DNA of 64,000 nucleotides from Silene conica (GCA_029255685.2 CM055315.2:69035681-69099680); one strand, 5' to 3'. Shown: positions 1-12,564, counted from the first letter of the stretch. Notes: a model not told the origin generated them from the sequence alone. A program made the numbers and translations.

Positions 1-1742
1 AAATAATGTATAATGGACAATTATAGTCTATTCTATGGTGTTTTAGAGTATAGGTGCTAGCCATTTTTCAACCTTAGAATTCAACTGGCAGGTTGTTTTC
101 ACTATCGTTGGCTTTATAGTAGACATAGCCAGCATTGGCTTTGAGCTGTCTGTTACTCCCCAGTTCCGATGATTATTTCTGGGGTTTCATTTGAGTTGGG
201 AAATTGTTAATTTTTGATGAAAGATTTGTTTGTGTTTTAATGAGATGTGAGTTGTTGTCATGAAATATTGAAATGGATCGTTTAACATAGCCATCTATTC
301 TTTTCGTTTTCTCGACAATTTGACCATTTCTCTATTGTATTTTCCCGCTAAAGAAGTTGTGCGTCTATGAAGTCTAATAATATGCTGGCCAAATTCACTA
401 CCGCTATACATTTGGACATGGGTCGCTTTCACGTTAAAAATTTTCTCGCAAAGTTCCCGTTATGTCATTAAATTTAAATTTTGGAAAATCTTGAAAAAAA
501 TATTCTCTCATCACTCAGTAAGCATATTCTTAATGAGATCTAATCGAATTGCCAAATTAACGAAAAGAACATACAATATATTTAATTCCCATAATGTGAT
601 TAAATTTTGGAAAATTTTGGAAAAAATATTCTTACATCACTGATTAAGCATATCCTAAATAATTAGATTCAATCGAATTCCCAGATTAATGGAAAGAATA
701 TACTATATATTTAATTACCGTGAAATATATTGTAGAATATGATTAAATTTTGGAAAATTTTGGAAAAAATATTCTCAAATCACTAATTAAGCATATCCTT
801 ATTAATGTGTGAATATATGTATAATTCCATGAATTGTCAAATTGAACAATAGTTCAATTTTTAGCTGAACAATAGTTGGAAAAAATATTTTCACCCATAT
901 AATTATTTCGTTATTTATGATAAAAAATATTTACTTAGTTTCTTATTAATTTTGATTGTAATTAATATTGCAATATTATTATACTCTATTTTTATGATTT
1001 TATCTAATCAAGTTATCTATATCTATTTATAATTTATTTTTCTTTTTTGAGTGGATTGTGTAGAATTTTTATCGGTTTGAATTTAATTCAGTAATTCAAC
1101 GTCTACGAAGTATTACTCGGTCGGTAATTTCTTATTTGTAAAGAAGTATTTGTTAATGTAATTTAATTCAAGTTCTTTCAGGCCAATTCGGGTCATGTTA
1201 GTTTGGTTCATCATTTTTTTCGAGACAATTAGGGTCGGATTTGATCATTACGGGTCGGGACGGGTCAATGATTAAGAGAGAAATCTCATTTCAAGTCATT
1301 ATGTTCATTAGAGTTTTTGTTTTTCCAAGTTATTTTCGAGTTGGGTGATTTTAGATTATGCCATTTCGGATTTGATCAATTACCGGTCAAATTAGTTAGG
1401 AATTTTTTTGGGCCGAGTCAGATGAATTCGGATTTTGAGTCATAATTAGGTGATGTAGTTTGGGTCAATTTCGGATCTCAGGTCTGCCTATTTTCGGATA
1501 TGTAACAATTATTGTTCTCAAATTGAAATATGACAAAAATAACGTAATAGTCGGACAACGGAAAATTGGAACTTATAAATAAAGATAAAAGCGAGACCAA
1601 ATATTACTCTAAGTCTCAAATTCCAAAAGATGAATTGTCGCCCTGACTAATTCTAACATATTGATAACAATGTTATTAAGGTTTTTAATACGTTTTAAAC
1701 ATTTATCTATATAAAACTAAAACTATTTAACTATGCATTTCT
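1..1742. other. AT-rich non-coding DNA, probable Helitron interior
   Basis: No gene is recognised. Three tandem, diverged copies of a roughly 125-140-bp unit lie at about 476-800. Each begins with the AAATTTTGGAAAATT motif and continues into ATCACT..TAAGCATATCC. The stretch runs into the Helitron-type 3' terminus at 1743-1770, so it may be the interior of that element. The left end is outside the window or not recognisable. Confidence 0.5.
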
Positions 1743-1770
1743 GTGCAAAATTGCACGGGTTCTAAGCTAG
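1743..1770 (+). mobile_element. Helitron 3' terminus
   Basis: A short hairpin (GTGCAA-AA-TTGCAC, 1743-1756) is followed about 11 nt later by CTAG (1767-1770) and then a T. This is the hallmark 3' end of plant Helitrons: a subterminal hairpin plus CTRR, inserted before T. No RepHel coding sequence is visible, so it would be non-autonomous or truncated. Confidence 0.6.
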
Positions 1771-1919
1771 TTTGTATATATAAAAGAACATTTTTTTTCA
1801 AACACGGTCAAAAACTCTAACTTTTTTAAAACACCCAAAAAAATTTAAAATATTAAAATCCAACAGTAATAATATAATTATTAATTATTAATATATTTAA
1901 AGTTTAATAATAACCTTAA

Positions 1920-2311
1920 GGCTCCGTTTGGATACAATTTTAGGTGGGAAAAGGAGGGGAAGGGAGGGGAGGGAGGGGAGGTGAGGGAAAATGAATTGAG
2001 ATTGTTTGGATAATAAAATTGATAAGATGGAAATGGAAGGGGAGGAAGGAAGGGGATGGTATAATGGAGTGAGATTATCAAAGAAAATATGACTTGCATA
2101 ATTAAATGAAAGTTCAAATGAAGTTTTCTCTCCAAATCTTGCCTCCCTTGGAAAGATTTTTGTTTGTTCTAAAGGAGAGAAATTACATTCCCCCATTCCC
2201 CCCCCCCTCTCATTTCCTTCCCTCCCTAAATTGTATCCAAACAAAGGAAAATAAATCCCTCTATTTCTCTCCCCTCCCTATCCCTCCAATTCTCTCAATC
2301 CAAACAAAGCT
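1920..2311. mobile_element. Tourist-like MITE (PIF/Harbinger type)
   Basis: A 392-bp element is flanked by TAA on both sides (1917-1919 and 2312-2314). The left terminus GGCTCCGTTTGGAT matches the reverse complement of the right terminus at 11 of 14 positions. The interior is a G-rich half (GGAGGGGAAGGG-like) and a complementary C-rich half, so the whole element can fold back. Reading frames on both strands are by-products of this low-complexity sequence. Confidence 0.7.
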
Positions 2312-4860
2312 TAAGGGTAATTATTACGGCCCATTTTCAAAGGTCTGGTATGAAAGGAATATTTAGGGTCCAGTAACTATTATCTCCAACAAGGGGTAAT
2401 CTATTACCCACCACTCTCCATCAGTACCAATTAGCGGGGAATGAAACTCTCTTTTCATTTCAGATTTTTCCCTCAAAAAGATCACTCTTTCTTTCTTCGT
2501 TCTTCAATCTCCTCTTATGTTATTTTTTCAAGATTACTAATTTATTTTTAAAAAAACTAGCACTATTTTAATAAAATCTACCATTTTTATAGCTCTCAAT
2601 CAATAAATTTTCCCTCGCGGCTAAAATTCAATAATTTGTGGGAGATTAATTTGTTTGGCGTGTTCTTTATTGTTTGACAATTTTGTTAGGGTGTTGCTCA
2701 ATCATGGACGATTTTTACTCAATCATGGACGATTTTTACTCAATCATGGACGTGATTGACCATTATACTATCTTTTCACAACATTTACCATTTTATTCCA
2801 CTTTCTCACTCTAACTACCAACCCCTAAGGTCATGCAACACCCTTCCCCACCGCCTCTTTTATCACAAATTCTCATTGAAGACGTCACTATCCGTCACAA
2901 GCTGAAGACTCTTTATTGTGGGAGGATTAGTATCCGTTTTTAGTTTACCTTATTGTGAGAGGATTAATATCCGTCTTTAGCTTGTGACGTATAGTATCCG
3001 TCACAAGCAAGACTCTTCTATATCTATCTATATCTATATCTGTACAATATTATTAAAAAGCTAACCTAAAAATGCCACGTAGACAAAGTCACCTAACATT
3101 GACAAAAATCCACGTCACTTATTACACATGACATGGAACCACATCATTATTTTTTATTTAAAAAAAAAAAAAAAATTCTAAAACATCTATAAAATCTAAT
3201 TAAAAGGCTAACTAAAATAATGTGACATAGTAAGTTTAATGTGACATGACAATTTTAAATGTGATATTGATTATCAATTTATTATATGACATTGATTTGA
3301 TTCAGTTATCTATAAATATATAAATAAAATAAAGGCAAATCAAAAGTGTTTTATTTCACCATTAGAATACTAGCAAGTCACATCATTATATTTTTTTAAA
3401 AAGGTAGAAAAAACTAAAACATTAAATGCAAATAGCATAACAAACATTAAACTTTGACCTTTTAGATGTATAGGTAAATTAAACGACAGTTAAAAATCAT
3501 AAATAAAGTTTATACTAAACCTAATTTCGACGTTTATTCTTCTAATATTTTAAATAACAAATAAATAGCACATAATTCAGAATTTAACCCATTTATAAAA
3601 TAATATATAATTTGTAAATATTAAGGACAAATAATAATATACTTAACATTAAACATTGACCTTTTAATTTTTAAAACTAAAATAGATTAAACAACAAATA
3701 AAAATTTACATCACTCTAATTTTAAAACTGTATCCATCGTATGTCTAATTGCTATGAACTTGCTCAATTTCATTAAATTCGATATATATAAAGAATCTAT
3801 AAATAAAAGGCAAGACAAACTATGTATCATCTTTTAGTTTCGTAAGTTCATTCTAATTCCCTAAACAACTCTTATACATCTCATGCAAGGTGGATTTTGT
3901 TAAAAGTAGGAAAAAAATTAATGTCAACATTTTATTTTATTTCTATTTACTTTATATTAATGTCTATATTAAATTTGTCATGATGAAAGGAATGCTCAAA
4001 AGTCACAAAACCGTACTACTTTATATTAATGTCTATATTACATTTATGTTGTTTTGTTTTCATATAGGACGACCAAGATTATAAGTAAATATACTTACAT
4101 CTTTAAAATTTAATGTTTTATTTCTTTCATTATTTAAATAAAAACTTAAATAAATAACGATAAGATTAATATTACATAAATCAAATTCCACTATTTTGTT
4201 TGTTATTAATCACTCAATAAATTTTTTTTGTAGGGATGATTCATTGGAGAAATAGAACAATAAGAGGAAAGGAAATATTAGAATTGCTTGAACAAATACT
4301 CCCTCTATTCCATTCAATACTATATTAGTATAAAAAGCGTATAAATTATATAGAGTAAATTGTTTTTTCGTAGTAATCATAAAATTTTACAATAGTGTAA
4401 TTTTTTTGTAATACAAAGTTTATTTTATTGTTAAACTTTTAATTAAATATTCAGTATTAGGTGGCAGAAAAACTAAACCATGTAATAAATAAACATAAGA
4501 TTATACTTCATAATAGGGAAAGGAGTACGCATAAAATAAAAGAAATTCAAAGTACATTATTTGATCCGATAACAAAGTTGTCTGACAATTTTTGTTTTAG
4601 TTGAACAAGAAGTTTGCTTTAGTAGTGCAATTTTATTTAAGATTAAACATAAAAATTAAAAAGATTAATTATTATAGGGATTTAAACACTAGACCTCCTA
4701 CCCTGAAGGGATCACCTCACAATTGTCATCTTTGCCAACTTCAATTAAATGCTAATTAATAACTAACTATATACAGACGTTTCCCGGGCCATGGCCCATT
4801 CAGCCCAGTCTGTGCTTCGTCATTGATGATATTGTTAGCTAGGGATGAGAAAAATACTAG
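2312..4860. other. Intergenic AT-rich DNA with small repeats
   Basis: No gene is seen. It contains a 21-bp tandem repeat (about three copies, near 2693-2755, core CAATCATGGACG), a foldback at 2879-3012, and a Helitron-5'-like phrase near 3028-3080 (TATTAAAAAGCTAACC) with no matching 3' end. A decayed CTCCCTC-type MITE half lies near 4300-4530. A repeated phrase TTTATATTAATGTCTATATT occurs near 3950 and 4020. Confidence 0.45.
2879..3012. repeat. Foldback MITE-like repeat with GTGACG/CGTCAC motifs
   Basis: Inverted copies of CTATCCGTCACAAGC and GCTTGTGACG flank a short centre, with further copies inside. The same motif vocabulary recurs in the element at 45846-46021, so both look like members of one non-autonomous DNA transposon family. 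Target duplication was not identified. Confidence 0.4.
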
Positions 4861-4983
4861 ACTAGTATGAAAAAAATGTTATATGACAACATTGAACATA
4901 TGTGAAGAACCGCATGGTGGTCTTCAACATGGAAGAAATAGAGAAGAGTAATCTATTTTATAAGTCAAGGAGCTAATTGTTTT
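4861..4983 (+). mobile_element. Fragment resembling the LTR of the miniature LTR element
   Basis: The phrase GAAATAGAGAAGAG..TATAAGT.AAGGAGCTA at about 4935-4978 closely resembles the start of the terminal repeats of the TRIM-like element at 10950-11597. It abuts the broken end of the LINE at about 4983, and the reading frame of the LINE RNase H runs into it. Best read as a truncated LTR fragment at a deletion or insertion junction. The left end is not defined. Confidence 0.4.
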
Positions 4984-7900
4984 TTGCGGGAAACACCGAG
5001 AAAACGAACCAAGAAGATCCTGTGCGGACTCCGACACCCATTCCCGTCTACCAAGCGACCAAGGAACAAGATGTGCTAAGTTATGCGCTTCAGAGTTGTT
5101 TGTACGACTAACAAAATTAAAACAAACGGAAACAAAATAAAGCATAACCGAATAAATGTCATCGTAGACTAGATGAATATCCGCTTTCCCTGTGACTCGC
5201 GCTTGGAGATCCTGGATCACTCCCAAACAGTCACTTTCGACCACAACTTTCAGCTTCCCTCTGCCTTTCGCCTCCTTCAGACCGAGGAGAATAGCCTCCG
5301 CTTCTGACATCTTGGGTTGTCTCAAATCCTGTGACTGAACCACCACCGCCCATTCGACTCCCCCTACCGCATTCCTCCCAAGCACACCCAGCCCCATTCC
5401 CAGACCTCGAGAGAAACCCGCATCCGTACTTACCCTGTGCTCATCCTCCATCACCCTACGCCTCTCCTGAATGCCCATCTATCGCGCACTGTTATTTCGC
5501 TTCCCAGCCCCTCCCCGCGTCCCTTGCTCTTCCATAATCCTCTTACCACAGTCCTCCCCTCCTGCCAGCCCCAGCAGCTCCTCCATCAGGCCCTCTATTC
5601 TCCTTATAACCCCACTATGATCTCTCTTTTCCCCTTGAAACAAAACTCGATTTCGATGTTCCCAAATAGCCCAACATGTAATCATAAACCGACCTCTTTC
5701 CCTTACGCATAACCCCGTCAAAACTTCCTCCACCCAGTCTCTGGTGCACGCAGCACCCACCTCCACCCACTCCGCCAGACCCCCATCATCCCATATACCC
5801 CCCACCCATCCGCACTCCTTCAACATATGGAAACACGTCTCCGGTTTATCACAACAAAGAGGGCAATTTTCGTCATCAATCCTCATCCGTTTAGCTACAT
5901 TGCATCGAGTTGGTATAGCATTGTGACAGAGTTGCCACATAAAAGTTTTAATACAGGGCAGAGTATCAGTGGTCCAGATTGTATTCCACAGCCATTTATC
6001 CCGGGAGAAATCAGATTGTTCGGCTACCTCCTCCTCTCCTTGAAGCATATGGTACCCCGATTTTACCGTATAATCTCCGGTCTTAGACCCATCCCAGCAC
6101 CATTCATCCATCAAGCCATTTCGCTCAACCGGATGTCACGGATTCTTTGTTGTTCAAAAGGCAAAAAGAGTGCATTCAGTACCTCCTCATCCCAGCCGTC
6201 TCTATTTGGGCGCATCAGACGAGGAACTCTCAGGTCGATGTCCGAGCCATTACGAGGTGAAATAACTCTCCGTGATTGGGTATTTGGGATCCAAGGATCC
6301 TTCCACACCAAGGTGCTCCATCCATCCCCAATACGCTTCCTCGCTCCAAGCTCGATAACCTCCCTCGATTCCCAAATGCTACGCCATATATAGCTTGGGT
6401 TTTGTCCTAATTCCGCCTCCATAAAATTCATATCACCAAAGTACCTACCTCTTAGAACCCGTGCCATCAAACACGAGTCCGTCGTCAAGAGTCGTCATCC
6501 CTGCTTCGCTAGGAGGGCCTTATTAAAGTTTCGAACGTCCCGGAACCCCAGCCCCCTATCCTTAGTTCGGCACATTTTGGACCACACCACCCAAGGTATC
6601 TTCCGTCTCCCATTATCAGCCCCCCACCAGAAACCCGAAATCAGGCCCCGAACCTCCTCGCAAAATAAAGCCGGCATTTTGAACACAGACATAGCATATG
6701 TCGGAATAGCCTGCACAACGGATTTTATTAAAGTTTCCTTCCCCGCCTTGCTAAGCATAGCACCCCTCCACCCTTGAAGCCTCTTATGCAATTTTTCCCT
6801 GACTATACGAAAGAGCTTTACCTTAGACCTGCCGAGAACAGTAGGCAGGCCGAGATATTTACCTTGCTCTTCTACCATACGCATTCCAAGAATCTCAGCT
6901 ACCGCACTTCTCCGTGCTTCATTAGTCCCTTTACTGAATGAAACCGTTGTTTTATCAAGGCTCACTAGCTGCCCGGATATACTCTCACATCGATTGATGA
7001 TCCCCTTCACCATTCTCGCCTCTCGACTGTTTGCTTTCACAAAAATAATGTTATCATCCGCATAGAAGAGGTGCGAAACCATAGGTGCAAGAGGAGCCAC
7101 CCGGATACCGTGAATAGCTCCTATCTCCACCGCCCTTCGCAACATACTCGAGAAAACTTATGCACACAAAATGAACAAATAAGGGGATAAAGGGTCACCT
7201 TGCCTGAGCCCCCGCGCTGGCTTGAAGCAATCCGAGAGTTCACCATTTATCATGACCGCAAAGGAAACAAAGGTGACACATTCCATAACCCGTATCCGCC
7301 ACCTATCCTCAAACCCCATCACCTTAATGACACTGTCCAGAAAATGCCATTCTATTCTGTCATAAGCCTTCGCCATATCTAGCTTAAGAGCCATATGTCC
7401 CCCCTCCCCCCGTGAATTTTTCATAAAATGAAAGAGCTCGTATGCCACTATAATATTATCGGTGATAAGTCTCCCAGGGGTGAAGGCGCTTTGATTCTCC
7501 GACACAATGTCCCCAGGGAACTTTTTTAGTCTATTTGCTAACACTTTCGAGATGATTTTATACATGACATTACATAGACTAATCGGACGAAAATCCGACA
7601 TACAGTTGGCATTATTCTTCTTCGGGATAAGAACGATATGTGTCTCATTAAACCCCTCAGGAATCCCCATCCCGTTTAACATAGCAAGACAAGTTCGAAT
7701 AACAGATTTCCCAACAATATGCCAATAAGTTTGGAAAAACAGAGCATTCATACCGTCTGGTCCCGGAGCTTTAAGCGGGTGCATCTGATTAAGTGCCTCT
7801 ATAACCTCCTCGGCTCGGTATTCTTCGCACAACCCCTCATTCATCTCTCTTGCAACTCTGCCAGTGACCCCCTCCAACGATTCACCCATATTCGACGGAG

Positions 7901-9105
7901 ATGACGTCTCGAACAGCTTCAAAAAATATCGAACCGCAGCCCTTTTAATGCCTTCTTGAGACACCTGTTCTCCGCCATTTTCATCAATAATGAGATTTAT
8001 ATGGTTCTTTTGTTTCCGCTGTTTCGCTTTATGATGAAAATATTTGGTGTTACGGTCCCCTTCTTTCAGCCACAGGATACGGGAACGTTGCCTCCAATAC
8101 TGCTCCTCTTGTTTTATAAGAAGGGCAATCTTATCTTTAATCAATTTTCGCTCTCTAACATTATCCGATGTACGATCATTTGCTTCTATTTTTTTTAACT
8201 TCCTCCTCTGAACTTTCAGCTCTTGAAGTAACTTCCCAATACACGCCCCTTTCCACGACATCAGATGGGCTGCACACCTACTGATATTAACCCCAATACT
8301 TTCCCCTGGATCCCATGCCATTCTAACAGTATCCTCACACCCCTCTTCTTCGACCCACATCTGTTCAAACCGAAAACGTTTCTTTCTCCCACCTTCCTAC
8401 TCCTCTCTCCCATCTAGAACCACCAGTAGAGGTAAATGATCATACCACTCCGCCCCCAAATGGGTAAGAAGAGCGTGTGGGTATAACTCCATCCAAGCCT
8501 CATTGACCATCGCTCTATCAATACGGCTCTGTCGGTTATCCTTCCCAACTTGCCCATTATCATACGTGAATTCATATCCTTTGAACGGAAGATCCCTAAG
8601 CCCACACACCTCGATAGCTTCTCTAAAATTATTCATTTGCCACAGCGCTCTCGAACCCCCCTTCATCTCCGTCGAAAAAAGGACCTCGTTGTAATCCCCT
8701 ATACACAGCCAAGGATAATCAACTTGGTCAGCAAGAATCCTTAATTGCTCCCACGAGAGATATCTATCCTGTACCGCTGGCCATCCATAAAAGCCAGTCA
8801 GTCTCCATCGAACCCCACAAACTTCCACTTCCCAGTCCATGTAGTACGTGAATAGTTTCGGACCGAAAGGAGACCGTCATCCCCTTCCTCCGCCAGCTAG
8901 CAAGACCCCCGCTTCTGCCAATACTATCAACCTCTCTCCCTTCATAATCCCCAAAACTCTCCCTTAACCTCTTTACTTCTATCCCTCCCATTTTTGTTTA
9001 ACATAAGAAGATAAAATCCGGGTTAAGTCTTCGGACAAGGTTTTTTAATCCGCCTACCGTAGTCGGGTTGCCCAATCCCCTGCAGTTTAGGCTCAAGGTT
9101 TTCAT
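4984..9105 (-). pseudogene. LINE ORF2 (endonuclease-reverse transcriptase-RNase H), degenerate
   Basis: Starts at ATG 9105-9103, overlapping the ORF1 stop by 4 nt. Domains in order: APE endonuclease (start motif NCRGLGN near 9085; GDYNE; SRIDR; YDHLPL, down to 8397), reverse transcriptase (8360-6495, with the catalytic YADD in the block at about 7070), zf-RVT (about 6000-5750, CPLC..C..H pattern) and RNase H (5430-5050, starting DAG, with SEAEA and ESD acidic residues). Lesions: an in-frame TAA at 8998-9000 at the position of the catalytic Glu of FLCETK-type motifs; a frameshift near 8830; in-frame stops at 8397, 7158 and 6495; a frameshift near 6111; and a stop at 5479. Most stops look like single substitutions (TGG to TGA at 6495, a GAA-type codon to TAA at 7158). 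The element cannot encode a working polyprotein. Confidence 0.9.
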
Positions 9106-10454
9106 AATGCCCGGCGGGGTTGAGCTCCCTCAACCACCGCCTCAGGTGAAAACGCACCTTCGTCAATTCGACCTCTCTTCAAAGCTCCTTCCCTATCCAC
9201 CTCGTTCTCTCCCACGTCCCTGGTTTCATCTTGTGTTTTACGTTTTTGCCCCATCATCGAGCAAGCTACCCTCTCTCCCTGTCCACCTCGTTCCGGCGCA
9301 ATCCTCCTCCATTTAGTAACACTTCCCTTGACACTCCCTCTATTGTCAGTCTCCATATCCCCCTTCTCTCCATCAATTTCAAAGGACCCTCATGTCCCAT
9401 TCATAGTATCCTCCTCCACCATTATATTCATACCTTCCTCCCCAACTATCCATTCCCCTTCCATCTCAACATGTACACCCTTAGCAACTGCCCTACTATA
9501 CCTTCCATCCACTCCCTCCTGCACCATGTCCTCTGAACTCTCCTTTTCCCCCTGCTTAGTTACCTCCTCGCTTGCCCTAGTCCTCCCCCCTCTGTATTTG
9601 ATAGCTATACTCTACAATTTTACTATCATCTCGTCCACCGTCGTCTCCTCCCGAATCTTACTCTCCTTATCAAACTCTGGTACAAGCGAACGCGCCCTTA
9701 CCATCTTCACATCTGCCACCGTCTTAAAAGCCTTCCAAGGAGACGCACGCAACGATTCATCATATTGTAATTCCTCTTCCTCATATGGACCGTCATCGCA
9801 ATCTTTTTCCCCGTGCCCTAGCCTCCCACACCCATAGCAAAAATTTGGTATTTGCTCATACTTGACTTTAAACTCAATTAGGCTACCCGATGGCATTTGC
9901 ACTCCTACATTTGATTTCAAGGGTTTTCGCACGTCATGCACAACCCTAATCCTCACTGCTCTCTGCATCTCGGGGAATGGCGCCTCATCTGCCATAATAA
10001 ACGTACCTAGTTGCGCCCCCAATCTCCGAACATTCTCTATCTTCGACCTCCCTCTCGCTGGAAGGTCATACACCCGTGCCCACAAGGGGATGTGGAATAA
10101 CGGCGTGTCCGACAGCTTCCCCTCCATACACGGCTCCCCAAAACTCCACACAAACTTGTCAAAATGCCAAGGTTGTCCATCGAGAATCTTAAGTTTATCA
10201 TGCTCATTCTCAAATTGGAAAACAAAAATTTTATTCTTTGCATCAATTAGGTTTCCCGAAATCATACCTTTCGTGCTCCATAATTTGATCATCGAGTCCA
10301 CCGCCACCTTCGCATTAATGGCTTTATGTGTCCAAATCCGTCCAACTATCATTGCCCGTGTATTATCCTTCTCCGTCGAACTACCCCCAACGTCCCAAAC
10401 AAAGGAATCATCCTCGTTCACCACCACTCCTTTCCCCTTATCCTGCTTAGTCAT
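9102..10454 (-). pseudogene. LINE ORF1 (DUF4283 and CCHC zinc knuckle), two stops
   Basis: Begins at the first ATG at 10454 and would encode about 450 aa in one frame. The N-terminal part (about residues 20-170) has the DUF4283 look, with AMIVGRIWTHKAIN and later WARVYDLP. It is followed by a zf-CCHC_4 knuckle FCYGCGRLGHGEKDC (CX2CX4HX4C). In plant L1s this protein binds element RNA. The frame is interrupted by TAG at 9612-9614 and TGA at 9390-9392, then continues in the same frame to a C-terminal PRRAL and a TGA stop at 9102-9104. That stop overlaps the ORF2 ATG as ATGA. Confidence 0.88.
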
Positions 10455-10640
10455 GGAACTTTGCAAAGAAAACTAACACCGAGCGGTTATGAGAACCGAA
10501 AAAACGAACGAAACAAAGTGATACTACCGAAACTATCCCCCTTTTGTGAAAGGAAGGATAGAGGAACCTTCAAAAGCAAGGAATTATCAATGACGACGCA
10601 TAGACGGAACCCTCATAGAAACCCTAGAGAGACTTTTAAA

Positions 10641-10949
10641 AATGAGATTGATGAACAATTGATAATTCACGTTCAATTTAGTTCACTTGTCATTTAATAA
10701 TTGACCAGTCATCTTCTCTTTTCTCGATCTTTATGCAAAAATCAGAGGACGACAATTAATCAAGGCAGAGTTAATAGATCTCTTGGCCATCTTCTTTTTG
10801 TTATCGGTCATATTTAACCTGTTTTAAGTTTATAGACGGATTCTGTCATAAACAAGAATTAGTTTAAGAAAATAATGCATTATTACAATTTGCAATGATA
10901 ATAGATAGTACAAAAGTAAGAATAAAAGGAAGATGTATGTATGTTAATT
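10641..10949. other. Intergenic, nothing recognised
   Basis: AT-rich sequence between the presumed 5' end of the LINE and the miniature LTR element. No coding or RNA gene signature is seen. Confidence 0.4.
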
Positions 10950-11597
10950 GTTATGTAACCTTGGATTCCAGCTAAGAGAAAGAAATAGAGAAGTGCATGT
11001 ATAAGTTAAGGAGCTATTGTACCTATTGTCAGTTGAGTTTGGGATAAAACATCTTCGAACTTGTAAAGTAGATATTATCTCCTCCTCGATATGCACAACA
11101 CATACCCATGTATGAATCTAACATGGTATTAGAGTTTAAGGTTTAGTCCTGGGCTATGAAGCGAAGATAGGTTCAAAAAATGATGACGATCCGTCTGATG
11201 AAAGGTGAAATTGAGCTACTAATAGGTGTCGAGGTTTAGTCTTGGGCTGTGAAGTGAAGACAGGTTCAAAAAACGATGGCGATCTCGTCTAATAAAAGGT
11301 GAAATTGAGCCACTATTCAGTGAGCTACGAAAAACAAAGACGTCCCTATTCGACGAAACATGTTTGAAAAAAACGGTATTTTTATCGATCGAAAATGAGA
11401 ACTTATGTGTGAGAAATAAAGAAAAGGGTGATGTACCTTATTATAAGCCAAGGAATTATTACATCCATTAGCTATTAGTAATTATTTTTGAAGTAAAACC
11501 TCTTAAAATTTATTAAAGTAGATACTCTCTACTCCTTAATTAATAAAGAATTAAAGATCAGCCATGCTGCCATGCACGTACATGTGTAAATCTAACA
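10950..11597 (+). mobile_element. TRIM-like miniature LTR retrotransposon
   Basis: Two diverged direct repeats of about 170-200 bp (about 10950-11123 and 11396-11597) both end in AATCTAACA. Immediately after the left one is TGGTATTAGAG (11124-11134), a one-mismatch version of the initiator-tRNA-Met primer-binding site used by Ty1/copia and TRIM elements. The roughly 270-bp interior is non-coding and holds a directly repeated segment of about 84 bp (11138-11220 and 11231-11314). Outer LTR boundaries and target duplication are uncertain because the repeats are old. Confidence 0.6.
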
Positions 11598-12440
11598 GCA
11601 TAAATTAAAACATGGGAAATTTCGTCAAAAGTGGGCAAAGATGCTACATTGGTTCATGCAGGCCCGCTGAACACTATCTGAGGCTAATGACCGTAAAGAA
11701 TCTAAAGTGCATCAGATTATGAAGATCGGATGCTTTTTCTGTCTACCCCACAAGGCCATCAAATTCAGCAACGGGTCTGAGCCACATACGAACGGAGAAA
11801 AAAGAGTTCACGATATAAATTAAAGAGGTTACACTTGAAATCAATTGACAATATAGAGAGTAACCTCTTACCTTATAAAGTAATAATTTTTTTCCTCTTG
11901 CTATCAAATTTTCAGATTTATTCACAATTACCGAACAAATTAATTTAGCAAACATTAAAAAGTGGTGATTAATACAGTTTAAGCAAGGGGTTAAAGTATA
12001 TTAGGCAATAGTTTTGAGGTCCGAATACTCTTATATATCCTTAAATTATACTCCATCCGACCATCCTTACTTCCTTGTGTCTTTATGTTATGAAGATTAA
12101 GCAACTCTTTAATGTTGGAATTAGCCTTTAAAGGTCTATAACTATAAAATTGGACCCAAAAAGAAAGCAGCGTGCACATGATGAATCATAACTTCAATTG
12201 AGTCACCAATTTACTACTCCTTTCGTATCAATTAATTAATAATTAATTAAAATATCTGTTTACAAAGAATACAGGATATATATAAACAAATTACTGAGTC
12301 GGATCGGGGGGTGAAACTACCAATTCAAGTAGAGGATATATACCCACTTATTAGAGTGTAGCAAAGATTATTCAAAGGTAATGAATGATAGATGTATTTT
12401 AATATGGATGCCATGCTTGAATATATTCTCTATAACACTT
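11598..12440. other. Intergenic, upstream region of the glycine-rich gene
   Basis: No gene or repeat family is recognised. The distal part presumably holds promoter sequence for the gene starting at 12565. Confidence 0.4.
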
Positions 12441-12448
12441 TCTCACAA

Positions 12449-12455
12449 TATAAAT
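12449..12455 (+). promoter_or_regulatory. TATA box of the glycine-rich protein gene
   Basis: TATAAAT lies 110 bp upstream of the chosen ATG, in a plausible place for a plant core promoter with transcription starting near 12480. This is inference from position and sequence only. Confidence 0.45.
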
Positions 12456-12564
12456 TTACGTTATTGTAGCTGCCTCTTCATATTGTACCTTACAAACCTC
12501 AATCTTAGCTTGTACTAGGCATTTGAGATTTCAAGTACGTGTTATCAAATTGAAAAAAAAAACG

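Larger units (their letters stand above)
4984..10640 (-). mobile_element. L1-type LINE, full-length but inactive
   Basis: This is a non-LTR retrotransposon read right to left. It has a 5' UTR (about 10455-10640), ORF1 with a DUF4283-like region and a CCHC knuckle, and ORF2 with an APE-type endonuclease, reverse transcriptase, zf-RVT and RNase H. The domain order matches plant L1 elements. Both ORFs are broken by stops and frameshifts. No 3' poly(A) tract is visible at the left end, where the element abuts an LTR-like fragment, so target duplications could not be identified. It is markedly GC-richer than its surroundings. Confidence 0.9.

Noticed and set aside
2106..2366. 86-codon plus-strand frame and overlapping minus frames
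   Set aside because: Lies in the low-complexity halves of the Tourist-like MITE at 1920-2311.
3028..3080. Helitron 5' end
   Set aside because: TATTAAAAAGCTAACC resembles known plant Helitron starts, but no hairpin/CTRR end was found downstream before the LINE, so no element is called.
5331..6393. Plus-strand open frames of up to 188 codons
   Set aside because: They are antisense to the LINE reverse transcriptase/RNase H region, which is clearly coding on the minus strand. The GC-rich codon pattern of the LINE keeps the opposite strand open.
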